Shown piece by piece: positions 44,220-53,496 of a stretch of 64,000 nt of DNA. Below the pieces are notes generated by a model. That model ran no database searches. It worked only from the letters and a program-made list of their open reading frames with translations, and was not told where the DNA came from. Made by a program: the position numbers and the translations under genes. Location of the stretch: the NCBI RefSeq assembly GCF_008033385.1, contig NZ_VOGY01000001.1:372001-436000 (forward strand), read 5' to 3'. Numbering within the stretch: position 1 is the first letter of the stretch; every line of letters starts with the position of its first letter. The DNA is from Algibacter pacificus. GTDB lineage: Bacteria > Bacteroidota > Bacteroidia > Flavobacteriales > Flavobacteriaceae.

Positions 44220-44954
44220 ATGAGTATTTTTATTTTTATTATTATTTTGTGGTATACGGGATTGTTTTTTCAAACCTTCTTTTTACACCGCTACGCCGCG
44301 CATCAAACCTTTACTATGTCTAAATTAGGCGAGCGCGTTTGTTTTTTTTTAACATGGTTATTTCAAGGGTCTAATTATTTAAGCGCTTATGGTTATGGTG
44401 TTATGCACCGTATGCATCATGCTTATGCCGATACAGAAAAAGATCCGCATTCCCCTAAATATGATGCTAATCTATTTGCTATGATGTGGCGTACAAAAAA
44501 TATTTATCAAGATATTAACCAGAAACGCATTGCTGTTGCCGATAAATTTACTAAGAATGTTCCGCAATGGGAGGCTTTCGATAAATTTGCCAGCTCAAGA
44601 GGTTCACGATTAGCTTGGGTAGTATTATATACCTTGTTTTTTGTGTTTTTTGCAACGGCTTGGTGGCAATGGTTGTTGTTGCCAGTAGCCTATTTAATGG
44701 CACCAATACACGGGGTCATCATCAACTGGTTTGCTCATATTTATGGGTATCGTAATTTTGAGGTTTCCGATACTTCTAAAAACTTATTGCCTTTTGATTT
44801 TTTAATGATGGGCGAAGGATATCATAATAATCATCATTCTCACGGTGGACGTGCGAACTTTGGTGTGCGTTGGTTTGAGGTTGATATTACTTATTGTATT
44901 ATGGTGGTTTTGGACAAATTGCACCTCATTAAATTAAAAAAGGTGGGAAGCTAA
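44220..44954 (+). CDS. Acyl-CoA/fatty acid desaturase
   Basis: 244 residues with about four membrane helices. All three histidine boxes of the membrane-bound desaturases are visible: HRYAAH at 21-26, HRMHH at about 62-66 followed by AYADTEKDPHSP, and HNNHH at about 198-202 followed by SHGGRANFG. The third box and the DPHSP motif match the delta-9-type acyl-CoA desaturases of bacteria. It should insert a cis double bond in fatty acyl chains using oxygen and an electron donor. The regulator lies just upstream, and a strong terminator follows 25 bases after the stop. Confidence 0.88.
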   Translation: MSIFIFIIILWYTGLFFQTFFLHRYAAHQTFTMSKLGERVCFFLTWLFQGSNYLSAYGYGVMHRMHHAYADTEKDPHSPKYDANLFAMMWRTKNIYQDINQKRIAVADKFTKNVPQWEAFDKFASSRGSRLAWVVLYTLFFVFFATAWWQWLLLPVAYLMAPIHGVIINWFAHIYGYRNFEVSDTSKNLLPFDFLMMGEGYHNNHHSHGGRANFGVRWFEVDITYCIMVVLDKLHLIKLKKVGS

Positions 44955-44978
44955 TATCGCTTATTCTATTTATCATAT

Positions 44979-45010
44979 AAAAAAAAGCAACCGGTTGAGG
45001 TTGCTTTTTT
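44979..45010. terminator. Intrinsic terminator, convergent desaturase and exonuclease genes
   Basis: Stem AAAAAAGCAACC (44981-44992) pairs with GGTTGCTTTTTT (44999-45010) around a GGTTGA loop. The A-run before and T-run after give a U-tract on both strands, so it can end both the desaturase transcript (plus) and the exonuclease transcript (minus), whose stop is 24 bases away. Confidence 0.85.
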
Positions 45011-45033
45011 GTTTTACAGTTTCAATATAAATA

Positions 45034-46401
45034 TTATATTGTGTTTACTTCCATTCTAGTTTGATCGGGATGAATTAATATTTTTTTCAAAACACGTTGA
45101 ATATCAATGTTGTCTTTTTGAGGAATTAAAAAGGGTTCTAAATCTTCGGAAGTATTAATTTGTTCATATTTTTCGATAAAACCGTAACCTTTATAGTTAT
45201 TGTTTTCAATAAGAATAAAAGCGTCTTCATTTTCATGTCGGCCAGGTTGTTTCAGAATCACGTTTTTAGATCTGTTTTTAAGATGTTCTATAGATTGTTT
45301 TACACGAAGATTATATAGCGCAACCGATTCTTTTTTATCGCAAATGCCTTTACAGGTTTTAATTGAATAATGAGAGCATTGTGCGACACCTTCCTGTAAA
45401 TGACAATATTTAGGACATAAATTAAATTGTTTACAAAGCATTTCTAAATATTGACGACATTCCTGAATGCTGTATAATATTTGTATGGGATTTGGTGTTG
45501 CTTTTAATACATTATATGCCAAATGTAAAATACCATTCCGATCTTGGTAACTAAATATAGCATAGGTTTTTGGTGCGCGCTTAGCGGCTTGATTATATTT
45601 TGGAAAATGCTGTTTTATAGCCGCATCTTCCATGAGTAATGCTAAAGTTTCACTACCCGAAAGTTCAAAATTTACATCGGCTACTTCTCGCGATAAATTA
45701 AGCTCTTTTTCCGTTTTACTGTAAAAATGACTTAATACACGTTTTTTGATATCTTTCGCTTTTCCAACATAAATAATATTATCTTTTTTGTCTTTAAAAT
45801 AATAGATACCGGTGGCGTTTGGAAGCTGTTCGAAGGTTTCTTGTTTTAGATGTTTTGGAAGTGTCGCTTCTTTAGAGCTTTTTCTAAAAAAAGATTTAAT
45901 AACCGTGTCCGCTTCTGGTTGCTTTTGTAATAGTTTAAAAAGTGTCACCGTGGCTTCGGCATCTCCTCGGGCGCGGTGTCTTCCTATTATTGGAATATCC
46001 AATGTATCGCATAATTTACCTAAACTATAAGATTTATGTCCGGGTAATAACTTTCGAGATAGTCTAACGGTACAAAGTTTTTTTCTATTGAATTTAATAC
46101 CAATAGCGGTAAATTCATTCCGAATGGCATTGTAATCAAAATTAACATTATGGGCAATAAATACGGCGTTTTGTGTAATGGCCAATACTTTGTCTGCAAT
46201 TTCAGCAAAGGTTGGTGCTTTAGCAACCATAAAATCATCGATACCAGTTAATGCTGTAATATAGTCTGGTATTAATTGTTCGGGATTAACAAGCGAGGTA
46301 TATTCATCTATTAATACATCGTCATCATATCTAAAAATTGAGATCTCAGTAATTTTATTACCTGGTCCTGCGGTTTCAACGTCAATTACTGTATAAATCA
46401 T
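45034..46401 (-). CDS. DnaQ-like exonuclease fused to GIY-YIG nuclease domain
   Basis: 455 residues. Residues 1-165 are a DEDDh 3'-5' exonuclease: YTVIDVETAG gives the first acidic pair, HNVNFDYN the second Asp, and HRARGDAEATV the His and last Asp. Residues about 190-275 are a GIY-YIG nuclease: TGIYYFKDKKDNIIYVGKA and KRVLSHFYSKT, as in UvrC and Cho. The C-terminal portion contains four Cys (FNLCPKYCHL, CSHYSIKTCKGICDKKE), similar to the UvrC-like region. Such fusions are known in Bacteroidota and are thought to act in DNA repair. It stands alone on the minus strand. Confidence 0.88.
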   Translation of the reverse strand: MIYTVIDVETAGPGNKITEISIFRYDDDVLIDEYTSLVNPEQLIPDYITALTGIDDFMVAKAPTFAEIADKVLAITQNAVFIAHNVNFDYNAIRNEFTAIGIKFNRKKLCTVRLSRKLLPGHKSYSLGKLCDTLDIPIIGRHRARGDAEATVTLFKLLQKQPEADTVIKSFFRKSSKEATLPKHLKQETFEQLPNATGIYYFKDKKDNIIYVGKAKDIKKRVLSHFYSKTEKELNLSREVADVNFELSGSETLALLMEDAAIKQHFPKYNQAAKRAPKTYAIFSYQDRNGILHLAYNVLKATPNPIQILYSIQECRQYLEMLCKQFNLCPKYCHLQEGVAQCSHYSIKTCKGICDKKESVALYNLRVKQSIEHLKNRSKNVILKQPGRHENEDAFILIENNNYKGYGFIEKYEQINTSEDLEPFLIPQKDNIDIQRVLKKILIHPDQTRMEVNTI

Positions 46402-46436
46402 TTCGCTGTATTCTTATATAATTTAAATGCTTGCTA

Positions 46437-46444
46437 CAAATATA
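46437..46444 (-). promoter_or_regulatory. -7 promoter element of the exonuclease gene
   Basis: Reads TATATTTG on the minus strand, an exact TAnnTTTG match, 35 bases ahead of the start codon. No convincing -33 TTG/TTTG is seen at 17-23 bases, so this is a half-supported promoter. Confidence 0.4.
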
Positions 46445-46570
46445 AGTAATATATGCTTGAATATGTAGTTGTTTTTTCTGTGGATTATAAATATTTATTA
46501 ATCTTGGTTTTTATATGAGTTTGATGTTATAAAAAGATTCGTTTTATATGAAAAAAAGAGCAGGATTATG

Positions 46571-46617
46571 TTAAAAAAATAAAACCCTTGCAACAATGAA
46601 TTACGAGGGTTTTTATA
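46571..46617 (-). terminator. Intrinsic terminator of the peptidase T gene
   Basis: On the minus strand the stem AAAACCCT...AGGGTTTT (plus coordinates 46581-46588 and 46606-46613, with an ATA/TAT extension) is followed by a T-rich run from 46580 down to 46571. It lies about 41 bases after the peptidase T stop. Confidence 0.75.
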
Positions 46618-46657
46618 AATGATTTGAGCCGAAAACAGCGTTGTTACAGCTTATGTT

Positions 46658-47899
46658 TTATTTGTCTTCTATAGCGGTTAATTCGGCAATTTTACAAATG
46701 ACTTCAGTGGCTTTTATAATACTTTCAACAGGGACATACTCGTAGCGACCGTGAAAGTTATGTCCACCAGCAAAAATATTAGGACAGGGTAACCCCATGT
46801 AACTTAGTTGCGAACCATCTGTACCACCACGAATGGCCTTTATTAATGGTGTTATATTTAAAGCTTTCATAGCATTTTCGGCAATATCAACAATATGCAT
46901 TACGGGTTCAATTTTTTCGCGCATATTAAAATATTGATCTTTGATTTCGATAGTAATAACTTCCGATCCATATTGGGAATTAAGCTCGCTTGTTAGCTTT
47001 TCCATCACTTCTTTGCGCGCTTCAAAATGGCCATGATCGTGATCGCGAATAATATATTGGAGTGTGGTTTCTTCAACATCGCCTTCCATATTATGTAAAT
47101 GGAAAAAACCTTGATATCCTGCGGTATGTTCTGGTGTTTCTAGGCGCGGTAAGGAGTTTATAAACTCGGTAGCAATGTACATGGAATTTATCATTTTTCC
47201 TTTGGCATAACCGGGATGTACAATTTTTCCTTTTATTTTTACAACGGCTCCGGCAGCGTTAAAATTCTCGTATTCAAGTTCTCCAATTTGGCTGCCGTCC
47301 ATGGTATATGCCCAATCGGCTCCAAATTTTTCAACATCAAATTTATGAGCACCACGGCCAATTTCTTCATCGGGCGTAAAACCAACACGAATTTTTCCAT
47401 GCTTAATTTCTGGGTGATTTACTAAATACTCCATGGCCGAAACAATTTCGCAAATACCCGCTTTATCATCGGCGCCTAAAAGCGTGGTGCCGTCTGTTGT
47501 AATTAAAGTTTGTCCTTTGTATTGCAGTAAATCTTCAAAATAATCGGGAGAAAGAATGATGTTTTGTTCTTCATTTAAAACAATATCTTTTCCGTTGTAT
47601 TTTTCAATAATTTGAGGTTTTATATCCTTGCCGGTAAAATCGGGAGAGGTATCAAAATGCGAAATAAATCCAATCGTTGGTACATCGTGATCTACATTAC
47701 TTGGTAAAGTGGCCATAATATAGGCGTTATCGTCGATTGTGACATCTTCCAAGCCAATTTGCTTAAGCTCTTCGGTAAGTTTATTAGCTAAATCCCATTG
47801 TTTTTCGGTGCTTGGTGTAGTTTCTGAAGTGGGATCGGATTCTGTATCTACGGTTACGTAGCTAACAAAACGTTTTATGATATGTTCTTTTGAAATCAT
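46658..47899 (-). CDS. pepT: Peptidase T (tripeptide aminopeptidase, M20B)
   Basis: 413 residues, the usual length. The M20 metal ligands are clear: [14 protein letters not shown] (His and first Asp), [14 protein letters not shown] (bridging Asp), [15 protein letters not shown] (Glu-Glu), MDGSQIGE (Asp) and [15 protein letters not shown] (last His). [18 protein letters not shown] is characteristic of PepT. It is a cytoplasmic dizinc enzyme that removes the N-terminal residue from tripeptides. A lone gene with its own -7 element and terminator. Confidence 0.95.
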   Translation of the reverse strand: MISKEHIIKRFVSYVTVDTESDPTSETTPSTEKQWDLANKLTEELKQIGLEDVTIDDNAYIMATLPSNVDHDVPTIGFISHFDTSPDFTGKDIKPQIIEKYNGKDIVLNEEQNIILSPDYFEDLLQYKGQTLITTDGTTLLGADDKAGICEIVSAMEYLVNHPEIKHGKIRVGFTPDEEIGRGAHKFDVEKFGADWAYTMDGSQIGELEYENFNAAGAVVKIKGKIVHPGYAKGKMINSMYIATEFINSLPRLETPEHTAGYQGFFHLHNMEGDVEETTLQYIIRDHDHGHFEARKEVMEKLTSELNSQYGSEVITIEIKDQYFNMREKIEPVMHIVDIAENAMKALNITPLIKAIRGGTDGSQLSYMGLPCPNIFAGGHNFHGRYEYVPVESIIKATEVICKIAELTAIEDK

Positions 47900-47951
47900 A
47901 GTTAGAATTTTTTTTAGTATTTTTAGAAAAAAAGGGTCTTCTTTTTTAGTT

Positions 47952-47959
47952 CAAAAATA
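47952..47959 (-). promoter_or_regulatory. -7 promoter element of the peptidase T gene
   Basis: Reads TATTTTTG on the minus strand, an exact TAnnTTTG match, 52 bases ahead of the start codon. A -33 TTG at suitable spacing is not evident. Confidence 0.4.
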
Positions 47960-48103
47960 CGAATTGAGCTATGAACTTAGGCATATTTTGGTACAAAAAA
48001 AGTGGTTGTGTAATAAGATAACGTGTTGGAATTTCTAATTTGGATTTTATTAGACAGGATTATTTTTATCGTTTAACTATATGGCTGGTTATCTTTTGTT
48101 ATT

Positions 48104-48472
48104 TTATTTTGTAAGTTGATAATTGTTCACAAGAACAGAAGCTGAAATATGTAAAACGCGTTCTAATTCTCGTATCATTTCAACAGTCAATCTCTTCTTT
48201 TTGTTCAAGATTTCAGAAACTCTACTTTTTCCACCAATTACTCCAACCAAATCTTTTTGTTTAAGATTCATTTCTTCCATTCGGATTTTAATAGCCTCAA
48301 TGGGGTCAGGTGTTTCAATAGGATAATGTTTGTTTTCAAAATTCTCAATTAATAATGATAAAATTTCGGCTTCATCACCTTCTTTTGAATTTGGAGAAGC
48401 GTCAAAAATTAATTCAAGTCTTTCGAGAGCTTTGTTATAATCTTTTTCTGTTTTTATAGGTTTAATTTCCAT
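48104..48472 (-). CDS. higA: HigA-like antitoxin with XRE-type helix-turn-helix
   Basis: 122 residues. The N-terminal part holds IKTEKDYNKALERLELIFDA, a region common to HigA-like antitoxins of this size. The C-terminal helix-turn-helix is MNLKQKDLVGVIGGKSRVSE then ILNKKKRLTVEMIRELERVL, ending HISASVLVNNYQL. The antitoxin should neutralise the adjacent nuclease and repress the pair. It lies 11 bases after the toxin gene on the same strand. The toxin-first order is the HigBA arrangement. Confidence 0.85.
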   Translation of the reverse strand: MEIKPIKTEKDYNKALERLELIFDASPNSKEGDEAEILSLLIENFENKHYPIETPDPIEAIKIRMEEMNLKQKDLVGVIGGKSRVSEILNKKKRLTVEMIRELERVLHISASVLVNNYQLTK

Positions 48473-48483
48473 AATTCAATGTT

Positions 48484-48780
48484 TTATATGGTGTCGGCAT
48501 TAATTTTATCGTATTCAGCGTGAGTTCCAATAAATCGGATAAATGCCCATTGTCTGACATAGTTAAATTTTACAATTAGTCTATATGAATTCCCTTTAAT
48601 ATTAAAAACGACTCTACTATCTTTTAAAATACTAGCATTGATGTAAGTTTCTTTCACTTCATTTGGAGAATTCCAATTAGAGTTTTTTGCAGTTTCATAC
48701 CAAGTTTTTAAATATTGTTCTGAATCTGAATGCTTTTCCCAAAATTCCCGTAAAGTTCTTTTCGCAATTATTCGGCTCAT
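48484..48780 (-). CDS. higB: HigB-like mRNA interferase toxin
   Basis: 98 residues, the usual HigB size. RIIAKRTLREFWEKHSDSEQ, LKTWYETAKNSNWNSPNEVK and VVFNIKGNSYRLIVKFNYVRQ, then FIRFIGTHAEYDKI, match the HigB toxin family (RelE/ParE superfamily, PF09907). The toxin is expected to cut mRNA on the ribosome. It is the first gene of a two-gene operon with the antitoxin 11 bases downstream and a TAnnTTTG promoter element 17 bases upstream. Confidence 0.9.
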   Translation of the reverse strand: MSRIIAKRTLREFWEKHSDSEQYLKTWYETAKNSNWNSPNEVKETYINASILKDSRVVFNIKGNSYRLIVKFNYVRQWAFIRFIGTHAEYDKINADTI

Positions 48781-48796
48781 ATTTCAATATCTAAAA

Positions 48797-48804
48797 CAAA
48801 TATA
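48797..48804 (-). promoter_or_regulatory. -7 promoter element of the HigBA operon
   Basis: Reads TATATTTG on the minus strand, an exact TAnnTTTG match, 16 bases upstream of the toxin ATG, so the leader would be short or absent. The -33 element is weak. Confidence 0.45.
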
Positions 48805-48918
48805 TGTAAAATGTTCTCATAACACGAACTTTTGTTGTTTTTTATAAAGGGCAACATGGATATCAACTTAAGGCAGAGAATTCTTAATAATTTTATTTAA
48901 ATTTTCAGACCATAAGAA

Positions 48919-48949
48919 TTGTTCAATTTTTTAATTAAACTTATTTTTG
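48919..48949 (+). promoter_or_regulatory. Promoter of pyrD
   Basis: TTG at 48919-48921, a 20-base spacer and TATTTTTG at 48942-48949 match the Bacteroidota consensus. Transcription would start near 48956. This rules out the in-frame ATG at 48919 as the real start because it lies inside the promoter. Confidence 0.6.
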
Positions 48950-48963
48950 CACAAATAATCCTG

Positions 48964-49995
48964 ATGTATAAACAATTACTACGCCCGATATTTTTTTCTT
49001 TCGATCCCGAAAAAATTCATCATTTTACATTTTCTTTAGTAAAAATCACTTCTAAAATTCCTGGTTTTAAATCTATTTATAGAAGTTTATATGTTGTTGA
49101 AGATCCAAAATTAGAGCGAAAACTATTCGGTTTAACCTTTAAAAATCCTGTGGGTTTAGCGGCTGGTTTCGATAAAAATGCCGTGTTGTATAATGAGTTG
49201 GCAAACTTTGGATTTGGTTTTATAGAAATAGGAACGGTAACACCAAAGGCGCAGGCTGGAAACCCGAAGAAACGTTTGTTTAGATTAAAAGATGATCAAG
49301 GGATTATTAACCGAATGGGGTTTAATAATGAAGGATTAGAGCGTGCCATTGAACAGCTTAAAAAGAATAAAGGCCAACTTATTATTGGTGGAAATATTGG
49401 GAAAAACACCGATACAAAACCCGAAGATTATACCAAAGATTACTTGGCGTGTTTTAACGCATTACACCCGTATGTAGATTATTTTGTGTTGAATGTAAGT
49501 TGCCCGAATGTAGGATCGCACGCGAAATTAAACGATAAAGATTATTTAGAAGAATTAATTGGAGCTGTACAAAACGCGAATAAAACATTTGAAAAGCAAA
49601 AACCAATTGTTTTAAAAATAGCACCAGATTTAAATAACGTTCAATTGGATGAAATTATCCAATTGGTAAAAGATACTAATTTAGATGGCGTTATTGCAAG
49701 CAATACTTCTACGGATAGAAGTGGGTTAAAAGCATCACCAGAATTACTTGAAAGTATAGGTAATGGCGGTTTAAGCGGACAACCAGTAAAGGAAAAAAGC
49801 ACGGCGGTTATTAAATATTTATCTGAAAAAAGTAATAAAGCTTTTCCTATTATTGGAGTTGGTGGAATACATTCGGCTAAAGATGCCTTAGAAAAAATTG
49901 ATGCCGGAGCTACTTTGGTACAAGTTTACACGGGCTTTATTTACGAAGGACCGAGTTTAATAAAACGCATAAATAAGGCCTTGCTTAAAAGATAG
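48964..49995 (+). CDS. pyrD: Dihydroorotate dehydrogenase (quinone), class 2
   Basis: 343 residues from ATG at 48964 ([20 protein letters not shown]). The N-terminal FDPEKIHH helix region is that of membrane-associated class 2 enzymes. The FMN-binding core follows: [50 protein letters not shown], and the catalytic region NVSCPNVGS at 177-185 (Ser179). [19 protein letters not shown] and [21 protein letters not shown] complete it. It oxidises dihydroorotate in pyrimidine synthesis and passes electrons to quinone. The 15 residues further upstream are encoded by promoter DNA, so I do not use the longer frame. Confidence 0.95.
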   Translation: MYKQLLRPIFFSFDPEKIHHFTFSLVKITSKIPGFKSIYRSLYVVEDPKLERKLFGLTFKNPVGLAAGFDKNAVLYNELANFGFGFIEIGTVTPKAQAGNPKKRLFRLKDDQGIINRMGFNNEGLERAIEQLKKNKGQLIIGGNIGKNTDTKPEDYTKDYLACFNALHPYVDYFVLNVSCPNVGSHAKLNDKDYLEELIGAVQNANKTFEKQKPIVLKIAPDLNNVQLDEIIQLVKDTNLDGVIASNTSTDRSGLKASPELLESIGNGGLSGQPVKEKSTAVIKYLSEKSNKAFPIIGVGGIHSAKDALEKIDAGATLVQVYTGFIYEGPSLIKRINKALLKR

Positions 49996-50055
49996 TTTTA
50001 CGTTTTTCTTTCAGAAAAATAATAGTATTTTTAACAACTATACTTTTAATTGTTT

Positions 50056-50919
50056 ATGCAAAAGCCTGTAAAAATTATTGAATGTCCTCGCGATGCTATG
50101 CAAGGGATTAAAGCTTTTATTCCAACGGAAAAAAAGGTGCAATACATTCAGTCGTTGTTACGTGTTGGGTTTGATACAATTGATGTGGGTAGTTTTGTAT
50201 CTCCAAAAGCCATTCCGCAAATGGTAGATACTTCAGAGGTTTTAGCACAATTAGATTTAAGTAAAACTACCAGTAAATTGTTGACTATTATTGCTAATAC
50301 AAGAGGCGCTATTGAGGCTTGTAAGCATGATGTGATTGATTATTTAGGGTATCCATTTTCTATATCTGAGAATTTTCAAATGCGGAATACGCATAAAACC
50401 ATTGCCGAATCTGTGGTGACACTTTCTGAAATTTTAGAACATTCCGATAAGGTAAATAAAGAGGTCGTTGTTTATATTTCTATGGGATTTGGAAATCCGT
50501 ATGGTGATCCTTGGAATGTGGATATCGTAGGCGAGTGGACCGAAAAATTGGCCAATATGGGCGTTAAAATATTATCGCTTAGTGATACTGTTGGCACATC
50601 TCAGCCTGAAAGTATCGATTATTTATTTTCAAATTTAATACCTAAATATCCCAATATTGAGTTCGGAGCCCATTTGCATACCACAGCAAATTCTTGGTTT
50701 GAAAAAGTAGATGCAGCTTATAAAGCTGGTTGTAATCGTTTTGATGGTGCTATCCAGGGTTTTGGTGGTTGCCCTATGGCCAAAGACGAACTAACTGGAA
50801 ACATGCCCACCGAAAAATTACTTTCTTATTTTACTACTCAAAAAAATAATTCATTAAATGCGTTAAGTTTTGAAAGCGCGTTTAATGAAGCTTCTAAAAT
50901 TTTTAAAGTTTATCATTAA
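50056..50919 (+). CDS. mvaB: Hydroxymethylglutaryl-CoA lyase
   Basis: 287 residues from ATG at 50056 (MQKPVKIIECPRDAMQGIKA). An in-frame TTG six bases upstream is less likely. It has the TIM-barrel DRE-TIM family core: IDVGSFVSPKAIPQMVDTSE, SISENFQMRNTHKTIAES, YISMGFGNPYGDPW, LSLSDTVGTSQPE, and the HMG-CoA lyase hallmark GAHLHTTANSWF then GCNRFDGAIQGFGGCPMA with the active-site Cys. It splits HMG-CoA to acetoacetate and acetyl-CoA in leucine degradation. It follows pyrD by 60 bases, with no clear functional link. Confidence 0.92.
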   Translation: MQKPVKIIECPRDAMQGIKAFIPTEKKVQYIQSLLRVGFDTIDVGSFVSPKAIPQMVDTSEVLAQLDLSKTTSKLLTIIANTRGAIEACKHDVIDYLGYPFSISENFQMRNTHKTIAESVVTLSEILEHSDKVNKEVVVYISMGFGNPYGDPWNVDIVGEWTEKLANMGVKILSLSDTVGTSQPESIDYLFSNLIPKYPNIEFGAHLHTTANSWFEKVDAAYKAGCNRFDGAIQGFGGCPMAKDELTGNMPTEKLLSYFTTQKNNSLNALSFESAFNEASKIFKVYH

Positions 50920-50936
50920 ATAAATCTAAAGATATT

Positions 50937-50959
50937 TTATTTTAATTTATTCTAAATAA
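50937..50959. promoter_or_regulatory. Possible Fur-like operator
   Basis: Imperfect palindrome with arms TTATTT and AAATAA and a core containing ATTCTAA, 8 of 11 pairs matching. It ends three bases before the -33 element of the iron-type operon. The right half resembles the Bacteroidota Fur site (ATTCTAAATAA), the left half is weaker. AT-rich background makes this uncertain. Confidence 0.3.
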
Positions 50960-50961
50960 GC

Positions 50962-50992
50962 TTTGTTGTTTTTAATAGGTGTTTTATATTTG
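50962..50992 (+). promoter_or_regulatory. Promoter of the DUF4856-imelysin-HTTM-TonB operon
   Basis: TTTG at 50962-50965, a 19-base spacer and TATATTTG at 50985-50992 match the Bacteroidota consensus exactly. Transcription would start near 50999, 55 bases ahead of the first ATG. Confidence 0.7.
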
Positions 50993-51053
50993 CATCTTCA
51001 AATTAGTATTTATCTATAATAAGTCTAAATAAAAACAAATTAATTAGCTAAAA

Positions 51054-52244
51054 ATGAAAAAATTAACTTTAAGCCTTTTGGTAGTATCAGCATTATTTCA
51101 ATCATGCTCTAGTGATGATGATGGGGGAAACCAAGTTGTAGCACCTGCAACATATAGTTTTGAAAGAGGCGGAGCGTCTTCTGTTAGTTTTAGTGGTCAA
51201 ACTACACGAATTTTAATGGCGGAAGAAGTCGTTGCTGCATTAAAAGATAATACTAAAACAGAAGCGCAAATAGATGCAATGTTTGCTCACACTGCCGATG
51301 CAAATGATTTTAGTGATGCAGATTTAAATGCCTCAGGTAAAAATGTTCGTGGTAAAGTTGCGGCTTCAACAGATTTTTATTCTGCTAATACAACAGGATC
51401 TAATGAAATTAAAGCAGATTTTGATGAGTGGATTGCCTCTCAAGTTTCAGATGTCTTTCCAAAATGGTCCTATGTAGCAGTTGCAGGACAAGCTGGTAAC
51501 TTACAACAAGCAGGTGGAGGGACTGTTCGTTATGTTAACGGAAAAGGTTTAGAATATAATCAAGCATTTGCAAAAGGTTTGATAGGTGGTTTAATGATGG
51601 ATCAAATTTTAAATAATTATTTAAGCCCAGCCGTTCTAGATGCCGGAAATAATATTGAAAATAATGATAATGGTGTTTTAGAAGAAGGAAAAACATATAC
51701 TACCATGGAGCATAAATGGGATGAAGCTTTTGGTTATTTGTATGGTAACGAAGCAGATATAACCAATCCTGTTTTGGAAGCAGATCAATTTTTAAGCGAA
51801 TATATAGATCGCGTAGAGAAAGACAGTGATTTTGCAGGTATAGCAACAAATGTTTACAATGCTTTTAAATTAGGTAGAGCAGCTATTGTTGCTGGCGATT
51901 ATGGCGTTCGTGATGCACAAGCAGAAATTATAAAAGAAAACCTATCTATAATACCAGCTGTTAGAGCTGTATTTTATTTGCAAGCAGGAAAAACTAGTTT
52001 AGAGGTAGATAAAGCTAAAGCTTTTCACGCGTTATCTGAAGCTTATGGATTTATTTACAGTTTACAATTTACACGAAAGCCTAATGCTACAACACCATAT
52101 TTATCAAAAACAGAAGTAGATGCTTATTTGGCAGAACTTATGGAAGGTAATGGTTTTTGGGATGTTACGGAAGAAACATTAGATACCATCTCTGCTGAGA
52201 TTTCTGCCGAATTTGGTTTTACAACAGAAGAAGCAGCAAACTAA
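51054..52244 (+). CDS. DUF4856 surface lipoprotein
   Basis: 396 residues. A lipoprotein signal peptide ends LFQSC with Cys18, followed by SSDDDGGN, an acidic tail typical of lipoproteins sent to the cell surface in Bacteroidota. The mature part shows FERGGASSVSFSGQTTRILM, FDEWIASQVSDVFP, GLEYNQAFAKGLIGGLMMDQ, TMEHKWDEAFGYLYG and IIKENLSIIPAVRAVFYLQA, which match the helical DUF4856 family. Its neighbours are an imelysin, an HTTM protein and a TonB receptor, a set that points to iron uptake. Its molecular role is unknown. Confidence 0.85.
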   Translation: MKKLTLSLLVVSALFQSCSSDDDGGNQVVAPATYSFERGGASSVSFSGQTTRILMAEEVVAALKDNTKTEAQIDAMFAHTADANDFSDADLNASGKNVRGKVAASTDFYSANTTGSNEIKADFDEWIASQVSDVFPKWSYVAVAGQAGNLQQAGGGTVRYVNGKGLEYNQAFAKGLIGGLMMDQILNNYLSPAVLDAGNNIENNDNGVLEEGKTYTTMEHKWDEAFGYLYGNEADITNPVLEADQFLSEYIDRVEKDSDFAGIATNVYNAFKLGRAAIVAGDYGVRDAQAEIIKENLSIIPAVRAVFYLQAGKTSLEVDKAKAFHALSEAYGFIYSLQFTRKPNATTPYLSKTEVDAYLAELMEGNGFWDVTEETLDTISAEISAEFGFTTEEAAN

Positions 52245-52289
52245 AAATGTATAAGAAAACAGCTTTTTTAATTAAATAAAAAAACTCTC

Positions 52290-53411
52290 ATGATTAAAAA
52301 GATTTTTATAGCAATACTAGCGGTTTCATTTATTGTAGCTTGTAGTTCTTCGTCATCTTCTGGAGATGATAGTCCAGTCGCTACAGACGATTTTGATAGA
52401 GGTGCTTTATTAACAAACTTGGCCGATAATATTATTATTCCTGCTTTTCAAGATTTATCTGCTAAACTAGTAACGTTAACGGCAGATAAAGATGCTTTCG
52501 TAGCTGATGCAAATCAAACTAATTTAGATAACTTAAGAGCATCTTGGTTAGAAGCTTATAAAGTTTGGCAACATGTTGAAATGTTCAATATTGGTAAAGC
52601 TGAAGAGTTAACCTATAGTTTTCAAATGAATATCTATCCGGTTTCTACAACAGATGTTGAAGCTAATATTTCTGCTGGAAATGCCGATTTAACCCACGTT
52701 AATAATAACGATGCCGTTGGTTTTCCAGCTGTAGATTATATGCTTTACGGTGTTGCAGATAGTGATGCTGAAATTTTAACTAAGTATGAAGATGATAAGT
52801 ATAAAGCTTATTTATCAGACTTAGTAAACCAAATGGAAAGCTTAACCGAAACAGTTTTAACAGATTGGACTTCTAGCTACCGTGCAACTTTTGTGAGTTC
52901 GACATCGAATACAGTAACGAGTTCTTTAAATAAGTTTGTAAACGATTATGTAAATTATTATGAAAGTGGTTTACGCTCAAGAAAAATTGGTATTCCTGCC
53001 GGAATATTTTCAGGAGGTAATTTGTTCCCAGATAAAGTAGAAGGATATTACAGTCAAGAATTTTCTATGGTTTTGGCTTTAGAAGCTCTTAAAGCAGTTC
53101 AAGATACTTTCAACGGAACAGGTTATAATAACTCAACTTCCGATAATAGTTTAAAATCTTATTTAGATTATCTAAATGTAGATGAGGATGGAGATGATCT
53201 GGCTTTTTTAATAAATAGTCAATTAGATTTATCTCGTAGTAAAATTAAAGTTTTAGACGATAGTTTTTCTGATCAAATTGAAACTGATAATACAAAAATG
53301 ACTTTAGCTTACGATGATTTACAAAGAGCGGTTGTTCTATTTAAAGTTGATATGATGGGAGCTTTACAAATAGGTCTCGATGCTGGTTATATAGATAACG
53401 ATGGCGATTAA
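52290..53411 (+). CDS. Imelysin (M75/IrpA-like) lipoprotein
   Basis: 373 residues. A signal peptide ends FIVACSSSSSSGDD with Cys18 and an acidic/Ser tail. The mature part holds the two-helical-bundle imelysin pattern: DNIIIPAFQDLSAKLVTL, LRASWLEAYKVWQHVEMFNI (the GxHxxE-like site), GFPAVDYMLYGV, YYESGLRSRKIGIPAG, and the mirrored LDLSRSKIKVLDDSF. Imelysins are linked to iron acquisition. Despite the peptidase name, no protease action is shown for this type. It follows the DUF4856 gene by 45 bases, and a hairpin lies in the gap after it. Confidence 0.88.
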   Translation: MIKKIFIAILAVSFIVACSSSSSSGDDSPVATDDFDRGALLTNLADNIIIPAFQDLSAKLVTLTADKDAFVADANQTNLDNLRASWLEAYKVWQHVEMFNIGKAEELTYSFQMNIYPVSTTDVEANISAGNADLTHVNNNDAVGFPAVDYMLYGVADSDAEILTKYEDDKYKAYLSDLVNQMESLTETVLTDWTSSYRATFVSSTSNTVTSSLNKFVNDYVNYYESGLRSRKIGIPAGIFSGGNLFPDKVEGYYSQEFSMVLALEALKAVQDTFNGTGYNNSTSDNSLKSYLDYLNVDEDGDDLAFLINSQLDLSRSKIKVLDDSFSDQIETDNTKMTLAYDDLQRAVVLFKVDMMGALQIGLDAGYIDNDGD

Positions 53412-53429
53412 AAACATATAAACATTACT

Positions 53430-53463
53430 AAAAAGGTTGTCTAATAAAAAGGCAACCTTTTTT
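53430..53463 (+). terminator. Hairpin with U-tract after the imelysin gene
   Basis: Stem AAAAAGGTTG (53430-53439) pairs with CAACCTTTTTT (53453-53463) around a short loop, and the T-run ends it. It lies 19 bases after the stop and 34 bases before the HTTM gene. It may be a full terminator or an attenuator that lowers the level of the downstream genes compared with the lipoproteins. Confidence 0.7.
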
Positions 53464-53496
53464 GCGTATCACTAAATTGAATAGAAAAACTTTTTA

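Noticed and set aside
48919-48963. Longer N-terminus for pyrD
   Set aside because: The extension is encoded by the promoter itself (TTG and TAnnTTTG), and class 2 enzymes begin near FDPEKIHH.
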